Assembly: GCA_022653215.1 (NCBI GenBank)
Contig: JALCSJ010000035.1
Location: forward strand, 1 to 15,167
DNA length: 15,167 nucleotides
Direction: 5' to 3'
Source of the DNA: Acidaminococcaceae bacterium
GTDB lineage: Bacteria > Bacillota > Negativicutes > Acidaminococcales > Acidaminococcaceae
In this document: positions 1-7,122 of the stretch, in pieces
How the letters are laid out: each line of letters opens with the position of its first letter
Numbering within the stretch: position 1 is the first letter of the stretch
Translations under genes and position numbers: made by a program
Notes under the pieces: model-generated
The model's input: only the letters and a program-made list of their open reading frames with translations
Told to the model about the DNA's origin: nothing
The model's database searches: none

Positions 1-834
1 CCTGCCAACAAAGTTGACATTAACAGGTGTTGCCAGCATATCTCTTGCCGGCCGGCGACTTTTTTCCATGTCAACTTCTATATCCAGCCCCGACACCTGA
101 TCCAAACCCTGATATACAGCCATACTCAGTAGATTATAGGAAAGATTCAATCCCATTCCGAACATTACCACACATAATAAAGACCAGGTGAAATTTGGCT
201 TGCTTCGCCTGGGTTTGCTCACTTTGAATAATAAAATATAAAGGATTATTAGTCCGGCCACCAAGGCAACCTGCCATTTTGCCGTAGTGGAAACAATGCC
301 GATAAAAGCATAATGGTTAAGATTATCGAAAAGAACACTTTCCACATGCATGGAAGTCGTCCAAAAATAAATAGCATCGAAAATCATAATAAGGCAGGTA
401 AGATAATAAATACAAAAATACACTACCTTCATTGGTTTAGTAGGCCAATGGTGGTAATACATAGCCCCCAGCAACACTATAACGATATTATTAAAAAGCC
501 CTGTAAAATAGGCCAATGCAGTCAGAAAGCCCTTATCCATTTCCAAAAAGCTAATTATGAAACAGCCAAACAAAAGATAGCTGACTCCGACAACTACTAC
601 CGGTTCATAACGTTTAGCACGGTCCGGTATCCTCTTGCGACGGGAATACAACATTAGAGCTGCCCCTAATAGCAAGGCATCTCTCAAAAAACCGTCTAAA
701 GTATGAAGCCACATTTCTCCAAAAGGAAAAGGCACGATTCCTGCCAGGAAGCTTTCTGCCGTAAAATATTCCAGGGCAAAAGCAATGGTCAGGACTATGA
801 TTATAAAAAAGTTCTTCTTTCCTTTATTACTCAC
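1..834 (-). CDS. Multi-pass membrane protein, N-terminal part, resembling LTA-synthase/sulfatase-family phosphotransferase (runs off left edge)
   Basis: An uninterrupted 278-codon reading frame begins at a GTG (834-832) and is still open at base 1, so the protein is truncated by the window. The GTG is preceded by AGAGG about 6-7 nt upstream, overlapping the stop codon of the kinase gene 9 nt away, so translational coupling is likely. About seven hydrophobic segments are visible (roughly residues 8-27, 47-63, 78-97, 103-125, 137-158, 187-204, 216-237), followed by a polar stretch. The segment around residues 152-157 (FDAIYF) resembles the D-x-x-Y-F pattern in the membrane domain of LTA-synthase-like proteins, whose catalytic sulfatase domain would follow outside this window. 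Inference: a phosphoglycerol or phosphoethanolamine transferase acting at the outer face of the membrane. The catalytic domain is not visible, so another polytopic membrane protein is possible. The next in-frame ATG (codon 41) would delete the first membrane segment. Confidence 0.6.
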   Translation of the reverse strand, partial: MSNKGKKNFFIIIVLTIAFALEYFTAESFLAGIVPFPFGEMWLHTLDGFLRDALLLGAALMLYSRRKRIPDRAKRYEPVVVVGVSYLLFGCFIISFLEMDKGFLTALAYFTGLFNNIVIVLLGAMYYHHWPTKPMKVVYFCIYYLTCLIMIFDAIYFWTTSMHVESVLFDNLNHYAFIGIVSTTAKWQVALVAGLIILYILLFKVSKPRRSKPNFTWSLLCVVMFGMGLNLSYNLLSMAVYQGLDQVSGLDIEVDMEKSRRPARDMLATPVNVNFVGR

Positions 835-843
835 TGTTTACCT

Positions 844-1785
844 CTAAGAAATAAAGTTCATTGGTTTCGGCAAGAGACTGATTTCCAGAGGCGATGTAGC
901 CACAGAATCCCCATCCAACTGTGCCGCAAAATTTGATACATTGCATTGGATCTTAACATGCTGAGCAGGAATAATATTCACTGTCTTGTCAATATTCAGC
1001 AAATCAGCCGCAATCAGAGCTGTATAACGCAGAAAATCCACGGCCTTTTCTCCTTGGAACAGACATACATAAAGACGTGGTTTAGACAAAGACCCGTCTG
1101 TCAAAGAAAATCGTCCTGCATAATAATGGCTCTTAGAAACAATTACAGAACTTGCGTCCCGCCAACAGCCATCATCATCAATCATTACCCGGAACTTATA
1201 CTTCCATTTATGCACCAAAAGTTCACTGCCTAAAGCTCTACCGCCTTGTTTCACATAAGCCAGGGAAGACAGATATTTTTTATCCGAAGGACTCACATTA
1301 TCTACAATCAGGGAATCTACCCCAATTCCTGCTACTGTTAAAAATATTCTGTCATTGGCTTTACCTAGCCAGACAGGAGTAGCAATACCTTTCTGTACTC
1401 TGGCTGTCCAATGATAGGCATCAGATTTCTGCATTAGTTCCTTGGCTACCAGATTGACGGTTCCACCCGGATAAACACTAATAAACGGATAATAGTTATT
1501 GCGGACAAAACACTCTACAAAAGCACGTAATGTTCCATCCCCACCTACGACAATAACCCATTCTATTTTTTCTTGGCAAATTCTCTGTCCCAACTCCTGT
1601 ATATCTTCAAATGTTTTAATTTTAATTTTTTCCAGAACTCCTGCCCGGAGTTCATTTCTCAAAACCATATAAATAATTCTGACTCTGGCTCCCGTGTCCT
1701 TAAAAATACCCTGAACACCGGAACCCTCATTATAAACAAGGATTATTTTTTTGAAATCCTTGTAATTTGCAATTTTGCGCAGCAT
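844..1785 (-). CDS. Diacylglycerol/lipid kinase, DAGK catalytic (YegS/DgkB) family
   Basis: A soluble lipid kinase of 313 aa, the usual size for bacterial DgkB/YegS/BmrU proteins. It transfers phosphate from ATP to diacylglycerol or a related lipid, giving phosphatidic acid at the inner face of the membrane. The nucleotide-binding motif GGDGT is at residues 81-85 and is followed by the family's second glycine motif PGGT at 106-109 (usually P-x-G-T-x-N; here PGGTVN). AGIGVDS at 152-158 and DGDS at 291-294 match the C-terminal domain, where the last motif is usually D-G-E. The ATG at 1785 has AAGGA about 8 nt upstream and follows the gtrA stop after a 21-nt gap. The next gene starts 9 nt after the stop. 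With the LTA-synthase-like neighbour, recycling of diacylglycerol released by head-group transfer is a plausible role (inference). Sphingosine or another lipid as substrate cannot be excluded. Confidence 0.9.
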   Translation of the reverse strand: MLRKIANYKDFKKIILVYNEGSGVQGIFKDTGARVRIIYMVLRNELRAGVLEKIKIKTFEDIQELGQRICQEKIEWVIVVGGDGTLRAFVECFVRNNYYPFISVYPGGTVNLVAKELMQKSDAYHWTARVQKGIATPVWLGKANDRIFLTVAGIGVDSLIVDNVSPSDKKYLSSLAYVKQGGRALGSELLVHKWKYKFRVMIDDDGCWRDASSVIVSKSHYYAGRFSLTDGSLSKPRLYVCLFQGEKAVDFLRYTALIAADLLNIDKTVNIIPAQHVKIQCNVSNFAAQLDGDSVATSPLEISLLPKPMNFIS

Positions 1786-1806
1786 ATTAATTCATCCTTC
1801 TTGCTA

Positions 1807-2217
1807 TCAATAGATCCATTTTTTTCTGGACAAATAATTCCACACAGTGACAATGGCCGAAGCTAAAACTTTGGAAGGCATAATAGGCCAATTTACCACG
1901 CCTACAAAGATTCTCATTAAAAGCAGATTCCATACTAAACCCATAGCCGAAACCAAGAGAACCAAGGTGAATTCTTTTTTCTTTTCATATCTGGCACCGC
2001 TTTCGAATACCAGCACATTAGTAGCAAAGTAATGGCAGACAGTGGAGCATAAATAGGCCAAAGCTGTGGAAAACAGGTAATTCCAGCCAAACTTCACGGC
2101 ATAAAGATAGACCAGTCCCCACTCCAACAGTGCTGCAGAGCCACCTACGAAAAGATATAAAAGCACTTTGATTTTTTCATTGTTTGAATAGTCATAACCC
2201 AGAATTTTTTTACTCAT
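1807..2217 (-). CDS. GtrA-family small membrane protein
   Basis: A 136-aa protein with four hydrophobic helices (about residues 17-37, 46-69, 84-105, 113-130) and a basic C-terminus (SRKKWIY), the complete layout of the GtrA family (PF04138). Family knowledge: GtrA-like proteins are thought to help move polyprenyl-phosphate-linked sugars across the cytoplasmic membrane for modification of surface polysaccharide, O-antigen, teichoic or arabinan polymers. Characteristic residues include the F-V-G-G-S turn entering helix 1 and W-N-Y near the end of helix 4. The ATG lies 1 nt after the bofA stop codon and has only a weak Shine-Dalgarno (GATGA), so translation is probably coupled to bofA. It is followed after 21 nt by the lipid kinase. 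Its partner glycosyltransferase is not in the window, so the substrate is unknown. Confidence 0.9.
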   Translation of the reverse strand: MSKKILGYDYSNNEKIKVLLYLFVGGSAALLEWGLVYLYAVKFGWNYLFSTALAYLCSTVCHYFATNVLVFESGARYEKKKEFTLVLLVSAMGLVWNLLLMRIFVGVVNWPIMPSKVLASAIVTVWNYLSRKKWIY

Positions 2218-2218
2218 A

Positions 2219-2470
2219 TTATTTCATCAGCTGGTAAGCCAAAATTAAAATCACGCCGGGCACACCGAAGAAACCGGCTACCAAAGAAGTAACCACTCCC
2301 ACGTTAATGTGCAAAGTAGTGAGGCCTGTCACAGAGCTTATCATATTGACCGCCCAAAGTAAAATAACCCCACAAACTCCATTCCACACAAACTGAATAG
2401 ATAAAGAAAAGAAATTAACTAAAAAGAATAATACACCAACGGCTAACACTGCCGGTATTAAAAACTCCAT
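2219..2470 (-). CDS. bofA: BofA-family membrane protein (pro-sigma-K processing inhibitor-like)
   Basis: An 83-aa hydrophobic protein starting at the ATG at 2470. The frame stays open upstream to 2554, but that extension overlaps recR. The internal ATG has an AAGGCGG Shine-Dalgarno about 10 nt upstream and sits 16 nt after the recR stop, so I chose it. Hydrophobic segments lie near residues 4-22, 28-45 and 60-80, and the C-terminal glycine/proline motif GFFGVPGVILIL (66-77) is the BofA (PF07441) signature. In Bacillus subtilis BofA holds the SpoIVFB protease inactive during sporulation and lies directly downstream of recR, as here. In lineages whose sporulation is reduced or lost the family persists with unknown function, so the sporulation role is not implied by this sequence. 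Confidence 0.85.
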   Translation of the reverse strand: MEFLIPAVLAVGVLFFLVNFFSLSIQFVWNGVCGVILLWAVNMISSVTGLTTLHINVGVVTSLVAGFFGVPGVILILAYQLMK

Positions 2471-2486
2471 AAATTTTTCCGCCTTT

Positions 2487-3083
2487 CTACATATCCCGCC
2501 TATTTTCCAAGGCCTTATACAAAGTAACCTCATCAGCATATTCCAGATCCCCACCTACGGGTAAACCATGGGCAATACGGGTAACCTTTACCCCCAGAGG
2601 CTTAATTAACTGGGCCAGATAGGCTGCTGTTGCCTCCCCTTCCACATCGGAATTGGTGGCCACAATTACTTCTTTAATAACACCTTTTTGCAGGCGCATG
2701 ACTAATTCTTTAATCTTTAAACGGTCCGGTCCAATCCCATCTAAAGGAGACAGGACTCCGTGCAGCACATGGTACAGTCCCTTAAATCCTCTGGTTTTTT
2801 CCATCGCTGCCACATCTTGGGGTTCTTCTACCACACAGACCAAAGATTTATCACGATCTTCATCCCGGCATATTTCGCATAGGTCTTTATCGCTAAGATT
2901 AAAACAACAGGAACAAAGATGAATCTGTTCTTTGGCATTAACTAAGGCATCAGCTAACTCCCGCACATCTTCAGCAGGCATATCAAGAACATGATATGCC
3001 AAGCGCAGAGCACTTTTAGAGCCAATACCCGGCAGCTTACGAAGCTGTTCATAAAGTCTGGCCAAAGGTTTTATCATTCGCAT
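2487..3083 (-). CDS. recR: Recombination mediator protein RecR
   Basis: A full-length RecR of 198 aa (typical 197-200). RecR works with RecO (and RecF) to load RecA on single-stranded gaps during recombinational repair. Domains in order: an N-terminal helix-hairpin-helix (LPGIGSKSALRLAYH, residues 17-31); a C4 zinc finger with Cys57, Cys60, Cys69 and Cys72; a Toprim domain from about residue 79 (VCVVEEPQD, then ATNSDVEGEATA near 142-153); and the C-terminal GLPVGGDLEYAD segment (173-184) that completes the ring-forming fold. The usual ATNP in the Toprim motif reads ATNS here, a minor change. The first ATG (3083) has GAGG about 10 nt upstream; a second ATG two codons later is possible. The gene is 17 nt downstream of ybaB and is followed by bofA. 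Confidence 0.97.
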   Translation of the reverse strand: MRMIKPLARLYEQLRKLPGIGSKSALRLAYHVLDMPAEDVRELADALVNAKEQIHLCSCCFNLSDKDLCEICRDEDRDKSLVCVVEEPQDVAAMEKTRGFKGLYHVLHGVLSPLDGIGPDRLKIKELVMRLQKGVIKEVIVATNSDVEGEATAAYLAQLIKPLGVKVTRIAHGLPVGGDLEYADEVTLYKALENRRDM

Positions 3084-3100
3084 AACTTACTTACCTCTTC

Positions 3101-3433
3101 TTAGCCCAACCCGGGTATTTTCATGCCGCCGGTAACCTTGCTCATTTCCTGCTCGGTCATGGCATCAATTTGTTTTAATCCATCATTAACAGCTGTGAGG
3201 ATCAAATCCTGAAGCATTTCTACATCTTCCGGGTCAACAGCTTCCGGCTTAATGTTAATGCTGACTAATTCCTTATTTCCATTAACTACGACTTTAACTG
3301 CCTCGCCGCCGGCAGAAGCTTCTACCGTGCGAGCTTTTAATTCTTCCTGAAGCTTCATCATATTAGCTTGCATTTTTTGTGCTTTCTTCAACATTCCTTG
3401 CATGTTTCCCATGCCCATTCCGCCTTTATACAT
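3101..3433 (-). CDS. ybaB: YbaB/EbfC family nucleoid-associated protein
   Basis: A 110-aa YbaB/EbfC protein, a small dimeric DNA-binding nucleoid protein almost always encoded between dnaX and recR, as here. The N-terminus is glycine/methionine-rich (MYKGGMGMGNMQGM), followed by a long helix with K/Q/M residues (about 15-35), the AGGEAVKVVVNG strand region (41-53) and the C-terminal TGGMKIPGLG tail (101-110), all family hallmarks. An ATG five codons upstream (3448) keeps the frame open, but the strong Shine-Dalgarno GGAGGA lies after it, 8 nt before the ATG at 3433, so 3433 is the better start. It follows dnaX after 19 nt. The cellular role of the family (nucleoid organisation, or a link to recombination) is not settled. 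Confidence 0.95.
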   Translation of the reverse strand: MYKGGMGMGNMQGMLKKAQKMQANMMKLQEELKARTVEASAGGEAVKVVVNGNKELVSINIKPEAVDPEDVEMLQDLILTAVNDGLKQIDAMTEQEMSKVTGGMKIPGLG

Positions 3434-3440
3434 TGTTCTT

Positions 3441-3446
3441 TCCTCC
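3441..3446 (-). promoter_or_regulatory. Ribosome binding site fixing the ybaB start
   Basis: GGAGGA on the minus strand lies inside the first codons of the longer possible ybaB frame (ATG at 3448) and 8 nt before the ATG at 3433. It decides in favour of the shorter, 110-aa protein. Confidence 0.8.
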
Positions 3447-3452
3447 ATTTTC

Positions 3453-5177
3453 TTATGCTTTTTCTAGTGAACCCCCAAAGACATCCAATGCTTGTTTTAC
3501 ATCTTTGGGTAATTCTTTTGCTGCAGGGGACTTTTGCGCCGGAGCAGCTTGTCTTGGTTTCGTTGGTGCAACCTTGATCTGAGTTGGTTCCAGACCCGCT
3601 TTTTCCACAAATTCCAAAGACAAAGGTTTACCTGTAAGCTCTTTAATAATATCTAACAGCACATTTTTGTAATCAGGTTCTTCCATTCTATCCTTGGAAG
3701 TTTCTGTGCTGAAACCTACTGTAAGTTTTTCCGGAGTAAGGGCTAAAACTGTGCCCATTTCCGCATAAGCTAAGATTGTTCTCTTGCGCCGGCTTTTTAG
3801 TGCCCGGCAAATTTCACTCCAAAGCTCCACACCGTTAACAGCTGCTATAGCAGGTTTGGGTGTTGCCGCCTCAGTAGTACCGGAGCTAGGCATTTGCCCT
3901 TCTGCCGATTTAGCGGTAGACGAAGTCGACTCAAGTTTTTCGTCCGGCTCATCAGGCACCTTTTGTGATGCCTGAGTAACGGTTTCTGTCAATTCATTGT
4001 GGGACGGCATAGTTTGGTAGGCAGCTGATACCCCGGATACACCTGCCAAGCGCTTTTCCAGCTGTGCTACCCTAGCCGTCAGAGCCTCCACCGTGTCTCC
4101 CTGGATATGGCACAAATCAAAAAGACATAACTCAGCTACAATTCTTTCCCGAGCCGAAAATCTGATTTCTTCCAAAGCCTTATGTATTCTTGAGGTTGCC
4201 GCCAAAATTCTTTCGCTAGTATATAAATCTGCAATTGGAGCAAAAGCCTCTGCCGTATCTGTCAAATAAATATCCTCATAGCCTGCCTTAGCCTTAAACA
4301 GCAGCAAGGCCCGCAAATATTCAGTCAGTTCAATAAGGATTTGCTTTATATCTTTGCCATCCATGGTAAGCTCGTTGAGGACGCCCAGTGAACCGGATAA
4401 ATCCTGTTTGCCGATTAAAGTTACCAGCTTACGCAAGCTTTCCCGTCCCACGATGCCCAGGACTTGTCTAACTGTAGTAGCAGTAACTTTTTTGTCCATC
4501 ACCGCACACTGATCCAATAGGCTCACAGCATCACGCATACCGCCGTCAGCCTGAATCGCCATAAGATGGAGTGCCTCCTCATCAGCGTCTATGCCGCTGC
4601 CTTTGGCGACTTTGGCCAAGTGTTTTGCTATATCCTCCACGCTGACCCGATGGAAATCATAACGCTGACAGCGGGAATGAATGGTTGCCGGAATTTTTTG
4701 CGGTTCCGTGGTGGCCAAAATAAATACCACATGTTCCGGCGGTTCTTCCAAGGTTTTTAACAGAGCATTGAAAGCATCTGTAGTAATCATATGAACTTCA
4801 TCGATAATATATACCTTATAACGGCAATTGACGGGAGCAAAAGAAACTCTTTCCCGTAACTGGCGTATTTCATCAATACCACGGTTGGAAGCAGCATCGA
4901 TTTCAATAACGTCCATAGAGGACCCGGCCGTAATCTGCTTACAATTACTGCATTCATTGCAAGGATGGGCCGTAGGACCCTTTTCACAGTTCAGTGCCTT
5001 GGCCAAAATCCTGGCAGTACTGGTTTTACCTGTACCACGAGGACCTGTAAATAAATAGGCATGAGCTATTTTACCCATTTCCAAGGCATTGGTCAATGCT
5101 GTCCTTATATGGTCCTGTCCTACTAAACTATCGAAATCCTGTGGCCGCCAAGTGCGGTATAAAGCCACATAAGACAT
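3453..5177 (-). CDS. dnaX: DNA polymerase III subunits gamma/tau
   Basis: The clamp-loader ATPase of the replicative polymerase, 574 aa. The N-terminal AAA+ module has Walker A GPRGTGKTS (45-53), a zinc-binding module with Cys64, Cys73, Cys76 and Cys79, Walker B VYIIDEVHM (122-130), sensor-1 LATTEP (154-159) and the SRC arginine-finger motif (168-170). The clamp-loader collar follows to about residue 370, then a low-complexity Ser/Thr/Glu/Pro linker (about 385-445) and a tau-type C-terminal domain (about 450-574). The ATG at 5177 has AAAGGAG 6 nt upstream. The gene is 18 nt downstream of corA and 19 nt upstream of ybaB. I saw no properly framed A-AAA-AAG slippage heptamer, so a separate gamma form made by frameshifting is not supported. 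Confidence 0.97.
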   Translation of the reverse strand: MSYVALYRTWRPQDFDSLVGQDHIRTALTNALEMGKIAHAYLFTGPRGTGKTSTARILAKALNCEKGPTAHPCNECSNCKQITAGSSMDVIEIDAASNRGIDEIRQLRERVSFAPVNCRYKVYIIDEVHMITTDAFNALLKTLEEPPEHVVFILATTEPQKIPATIHSRCQRYDFHRVSVEDIAKHLAKVAKGSGIDADEEALHLMAIQADGGMRDAVSLLDQCAVMDKKVTATTVRQVLGIVGRESLRKLVTLIGKQDLSGSLGVLNELTMDGKDIKQILIELTEYLRALLLFKAKAGYEDIYLTDTAEAFAPIADLYTSERILAATSRIHKALEEIRFSARERIVAELCLFDLCHIQGDTVEALTARVAQLEKRLAGVSGVSAAYQTMPSHNELTETVTQASQKVPDEPDEKLESTSSTAKSAEGQMPSSGTTEAATPKPAIAAVNGVELWSEICRALKSRRKRTILAYAEMGTVLALTPEKLTVGFSTETSKDRMEEPDYKNVLLDIIKELTGKPLSLEFVEKAGLEPTQIKVAPTKPRQAAPAQKSPAAKELPKDVKQALDVFGGSLEKA

Positions 5178-5195
5178 GTCTTGCTCCTTTCTTTG

Positions 5196-6251
5196 TTACA
5201 TCCAGTGTTTGCTTTTAAAAGATTTGTAAAGAACAAAGGCAATCAAAGCCATTAATCCCAAGACAAAAGGATAACCCCATTGAGAATTCAACTCCGGCAT
5301 AAAATGGAAATTCATGCCGTAAACCCCTGCGATAAAAGTCAAGGGCAGAAACACTGTGGAAACCAAAGCCAGAGTTTTCATAATATCGTTGGTGCGATTA
5401 TTGACATTATCCATGTTCAACTGGATCAAGGTATTAACATTCTCCTCAGCTATGCAGTTTACTTCCTGAAGCTGAAGGACATGATCATTTAAATCCTCAT
5501 AATAAGGATTAATCTCATCATTAAAGAAATCTTCCCTATCGTCTTTAATCTTTTTAAAGATATTTTTAAAAGGCCAGATTACATGCCTGGCTACAATGAC
5601 ATCATGTTTCAAACCTGACAGAACTTTTCTGTCCAGATAATCATCTATAGATAAAAGATGTTTCTCCGTTTTTTCTATGGAAGCAACTAACTTTTCCAGC
5701 ACTTCATAGTAATTATCCACAAAGTTATCCAAAAGGGCATAAAATACATACGTAGCAGTGGTATTAAAGCCTTTTAAGTAAGTTTCCCTTTTGCGAAATC
5801 CTCCAAAGCTGTCCCTGGCAGAAGTTTGAAAAGTCACGATAACATTCTTCTGCATAATAAACGTAACGTTTTCTTTATGTATTCTGCTGTCCGCAGAATA
5901 GTACAAGCGCCGCAGGTTCAATAAAACTGTATCACCAAGAAAAGCTACTTTGCTGCGCAGTCTGGTATTCATAACGTCAGCTTGAAGCAACGGATGCAGC
6001 TTTAAAATATTAAAGATACGTCTTATAGATATCTGTCCTGCATAGCCCTGAACGTCAATCCAAACAGTTGTCTTGTCATCGAAGTTAGGCAGTTCTTCAG
6101 GAAGAGAGCCTAGACGTTCCACTTGAACGTCACCTTCTTTGATAACTGATACTATGAACTTAGAAGGTGAGCTGGCATCAATTCCTATAGGCACAACTTT
6201 TCCCGGTGCCAGACCCGCCGTAGCAGATATTTTATTAACCGCTTCTTCCAT
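5196..6251 (-). CDS. corA: CorA-type magnesium/cobalt transporter
   Basis: A divalent cation channel of the CorA family (351 aa from the chosen start). The long cytoplasmic funnel domain contains charged helices (for example IKDDREDFFNDEINPYYEDL), and two transmembrane helices lie at the extreme C-terminus (about 292-311 and 326-343). Between them is the diagnostic Y-G-M-N-F selectivity loop (GMN at 312-314) followed by MPEL, as in Thermotoga-type CorA. It forms a pentamer passing Mg2+ (also Co2+ or Ni2+). The frame can start at a GTG four codons earlier (6263), but the ATG at 6251 has the better ribosome site (GGGGTGG, 8 nt upstream), so I prefer it. It leads the dnaX run and is divergent from the Crp/Fnr gene. 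In B. subtilis corA does not sit beside dnaX, so its position here looks derived. Confidence 0.93.
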   Translation of the reverse strand: MEEAVNKISATAGLAPGKVVPIGIDASSPSKFIVSVIKEGDVQVERLGSLPEELPNFDDKTTVWIDVQGYAGQISIRRIFNILKLHPLLQADVMNTRLRSKVAFLGDTVLLNLRRLYYSADSRIHKENVTFIMQKNVIVTFQTSARDSFGGFRKRETYLKGFNTTATYVFYALLDNFVDNYYEVLEKLVASIEKTEKHLLSIDDYLDRKVLSGLKHDVIVARHVIWPFKNIFKKIKDDREDFFNDEINPYYEDLNDHVLQLQEVNCIAEENVNTLIQLNMDNVNNRTNDIMKTLALVSTVFLPLTFIAGVYGMNFHFMPELNSQWGYPFVLGLMALIAFVLYKSFKSKHWM

Positions 6252-6284
6252 TGGACAAACCACCCCACATTAGATTTACAGTAT

Positions 6285-6314
6285 ATTATACCCTTTTTAC
6301 GTCAAGTAGTACAA
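6285..6314 (-). promoter_or_regulatory. Candidate sigma-70-type promoter of the corA-dnaX run
   Basis: On the minus strand a perfect -10 TATAAT (6290-6285) lies about 35 nt upstream of the corA start. With an 18-bp spacer the -35 reads TTGTAC (6314-6309, 3 of 6). A better-looking TTGACG (6305-6300) is only 9 bp from the -10, too close to be its partner. No second obvious promoter was seen down to bofA, so this may drive a long transcript. Confidence 0.5.
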
Positions 6315-6322
6315 CTATAATG

Positions 6323-6338
6323 TGTGAAAAGAATCATT
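6323..6338 (+). promoter_or_regulatory. Possible Crp/Fnr-type operator in the corA/crp intergenic region
   Basis: TGTGA-N6-TCATT, a perfect left CRP half-site with a 3/5 right half-site (TCACA expected), ends one base before the proposed -35 of the Crp/Fnr gene. Its centre is near -44 from the likely start point. Autoregulation is a guess: the site is imperfect and the protein's recognition helix is not the canonical CRP one. Confidence 0.25.
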
Positions 6339-6339
6339 T

Positions 6340-6368
6340 TTGCTTTCTTGCTGTAAATTAGATATAAT
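6340..6368 (+). promoter_or_regulatory. Promoter of the Crp/Fnr-type regulator gene
   Basis: A perfect -10 TATAAT (6363-6368) is separated by exactly 17 bp from TTGCTT (6340-6345; first three -35 bases match). It lies 30 bp before the ATG and gives a short leader carrying AGGAG at about 6388-6392. Confidence 0.65.
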
Positions 6369-6398
6369 AATATTTAAATAGGAGAGAGGAGCATAATT

Positions 6399-7082
6399 AT
6401 GAGCAGTAATTCAGGGCTTTTAACTTTTCCCGTAATTTGCCATCGAGAGCTAGAAGCTTTTATCAAAAAACACTCTACAGAATTACATTACGAAAACAAA
6501 GATGTTATCTCCGCTCCCGGCGATCCTTTAGGGTATATATTTTATTTAAAAAGCGGCAGGACACGACATATTATTCTAAATAAAGATGGTAACGAAAAAG
6601 TCCTCTATACTTTATCCCAAGGCTGGTTTTTCGGTGAAGTTTCCAGTGATTTAGATGTGCATACCAGTCTTTATACCATTGCCGAAAATAGTGTTGTTAT
6701 TTATAAAATCAATGAAAAAGATTACCACATTTTAGTAGATACATACAAACCCTTCCGGGATGCTATTTTACATAGCTATGCACAGAAACTTCTGATTTTA
6801 CGATACGCTTTAGAAGATTTAGCTTTTACTTCTTGCAAAGATCGTTTAAAGCGACTATTTTGTTCTGTTGCTGATGCCAGTCACCTTATTGATAATCAAT
6901 GGTACAATCTAAAAGTAAAATATACCCAGTACGACTTGGGAATCATTGTGGGCGGCGCTCGCGTAACTGTTAGTAAGCTAATTAACGAACTGTACAGCGA
7001 AAACGTTTTGCGTTTGATTAATCATAAAATGCAGATTAATAAAGCTGCTTACTCAGAATACATAAAAGAAATGGAAAAATAA
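6399..7082 (+). CDS. Crp/Fnr-family transcriptional regulator
   Basis: A 227-aa DNA-binding regulator. An N-terminal cyclic-nucleotide-type beta-roll spans about residues 15-115 (APGDPLGYIFYLKSGRTRHI at 39-58; WFFGE at 76-80), followed by a dimer helix (about 118-143) and a C-terminal winged helix-turn-helix (about 175-210) with recognition segment GGARVTVSKLINEL (185-198). The FGE motif is not followed by the Arg-x-Ser/Thr pair used to bind cAMP phosphate (it reads FGEVSSDLDVHTS), so cAMP binding is unlikely. The only cysteines (14, 146, 155) do not form an Fnr-type cluster motif. This fits effector-sensing branches such as CprK-like proteins, whose recognition helix also carries V-T-V-S as I recall. 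It starts at an ATG with AGGAG 7 nt upstream and is the only forward-strand gene supported here. It converges on the TRAP operon, an obvious regulatory candidate. Confidence 0.9.
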   Translation: MSSNSGLLTFPVICHRELEAFIKKHSTELHYENKDVISAPGDPLGYIFYLKSGRTRHIILNKDGNEKVLYTLSQGWFFGEVSSDLDVHTSLYTIAENSVVIYKINEKDYHILVDTYKPFRDAILHSYAQKLLILRYALEDLAFTSCKDRLKRLFCSVADASHLIDNQWYNLKVKYTQYDLGIIVGGARVTVSKLINELYSENVLRLINHKMQINKAAYSEYIKEMEK

Positions 7083-7087
7083 AGCAC

Positions 7088-7121
7088 AAAAAAGCGGAAC
7101 ACAATGTGTTCCGCTTTTTTT
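7088..7121. terminator. Bidirectional intrinsic terminator between the Crp/Fnr gene and TRAP permease gene
   Basis: A perfect inverted repeat, GCGGAACACA (7094-7103) with TGTGTTCCGC (7105-7114) around base 7104, folds as an 8-bp GC-rich stem with a 5-nt loop. It is flanked by A6 (7088-7093) and T7 (7115-7121), so it has a U-tract in both directions and serves both convergent genes. It sits between the stop codons at 7082 and 7123. Confidence 0.95.
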
Positions 7122-7122
7122 A

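Noticed and set aside
313..1382. Forward-strand open frames at 313-657, 703-936, 946-1233 and 1152-1382
   Set aside because: They lie opposite the membrane-protein and lipid-kinase genes, have no recognisable domains or ribosome sites, and their translations look like antisense composition.
4480..4500. A-rich run in dnaX (AAAAAAG, minus strand) as a programmed frameshift site making gamma subunit
   Set aside because: In frame it reads GAC AAA AAA GTT, not A-AAA-AAG, it lies inside the ATPase/collar region, and no stem-loop or upstream Shine-Dalgarno was apparent.
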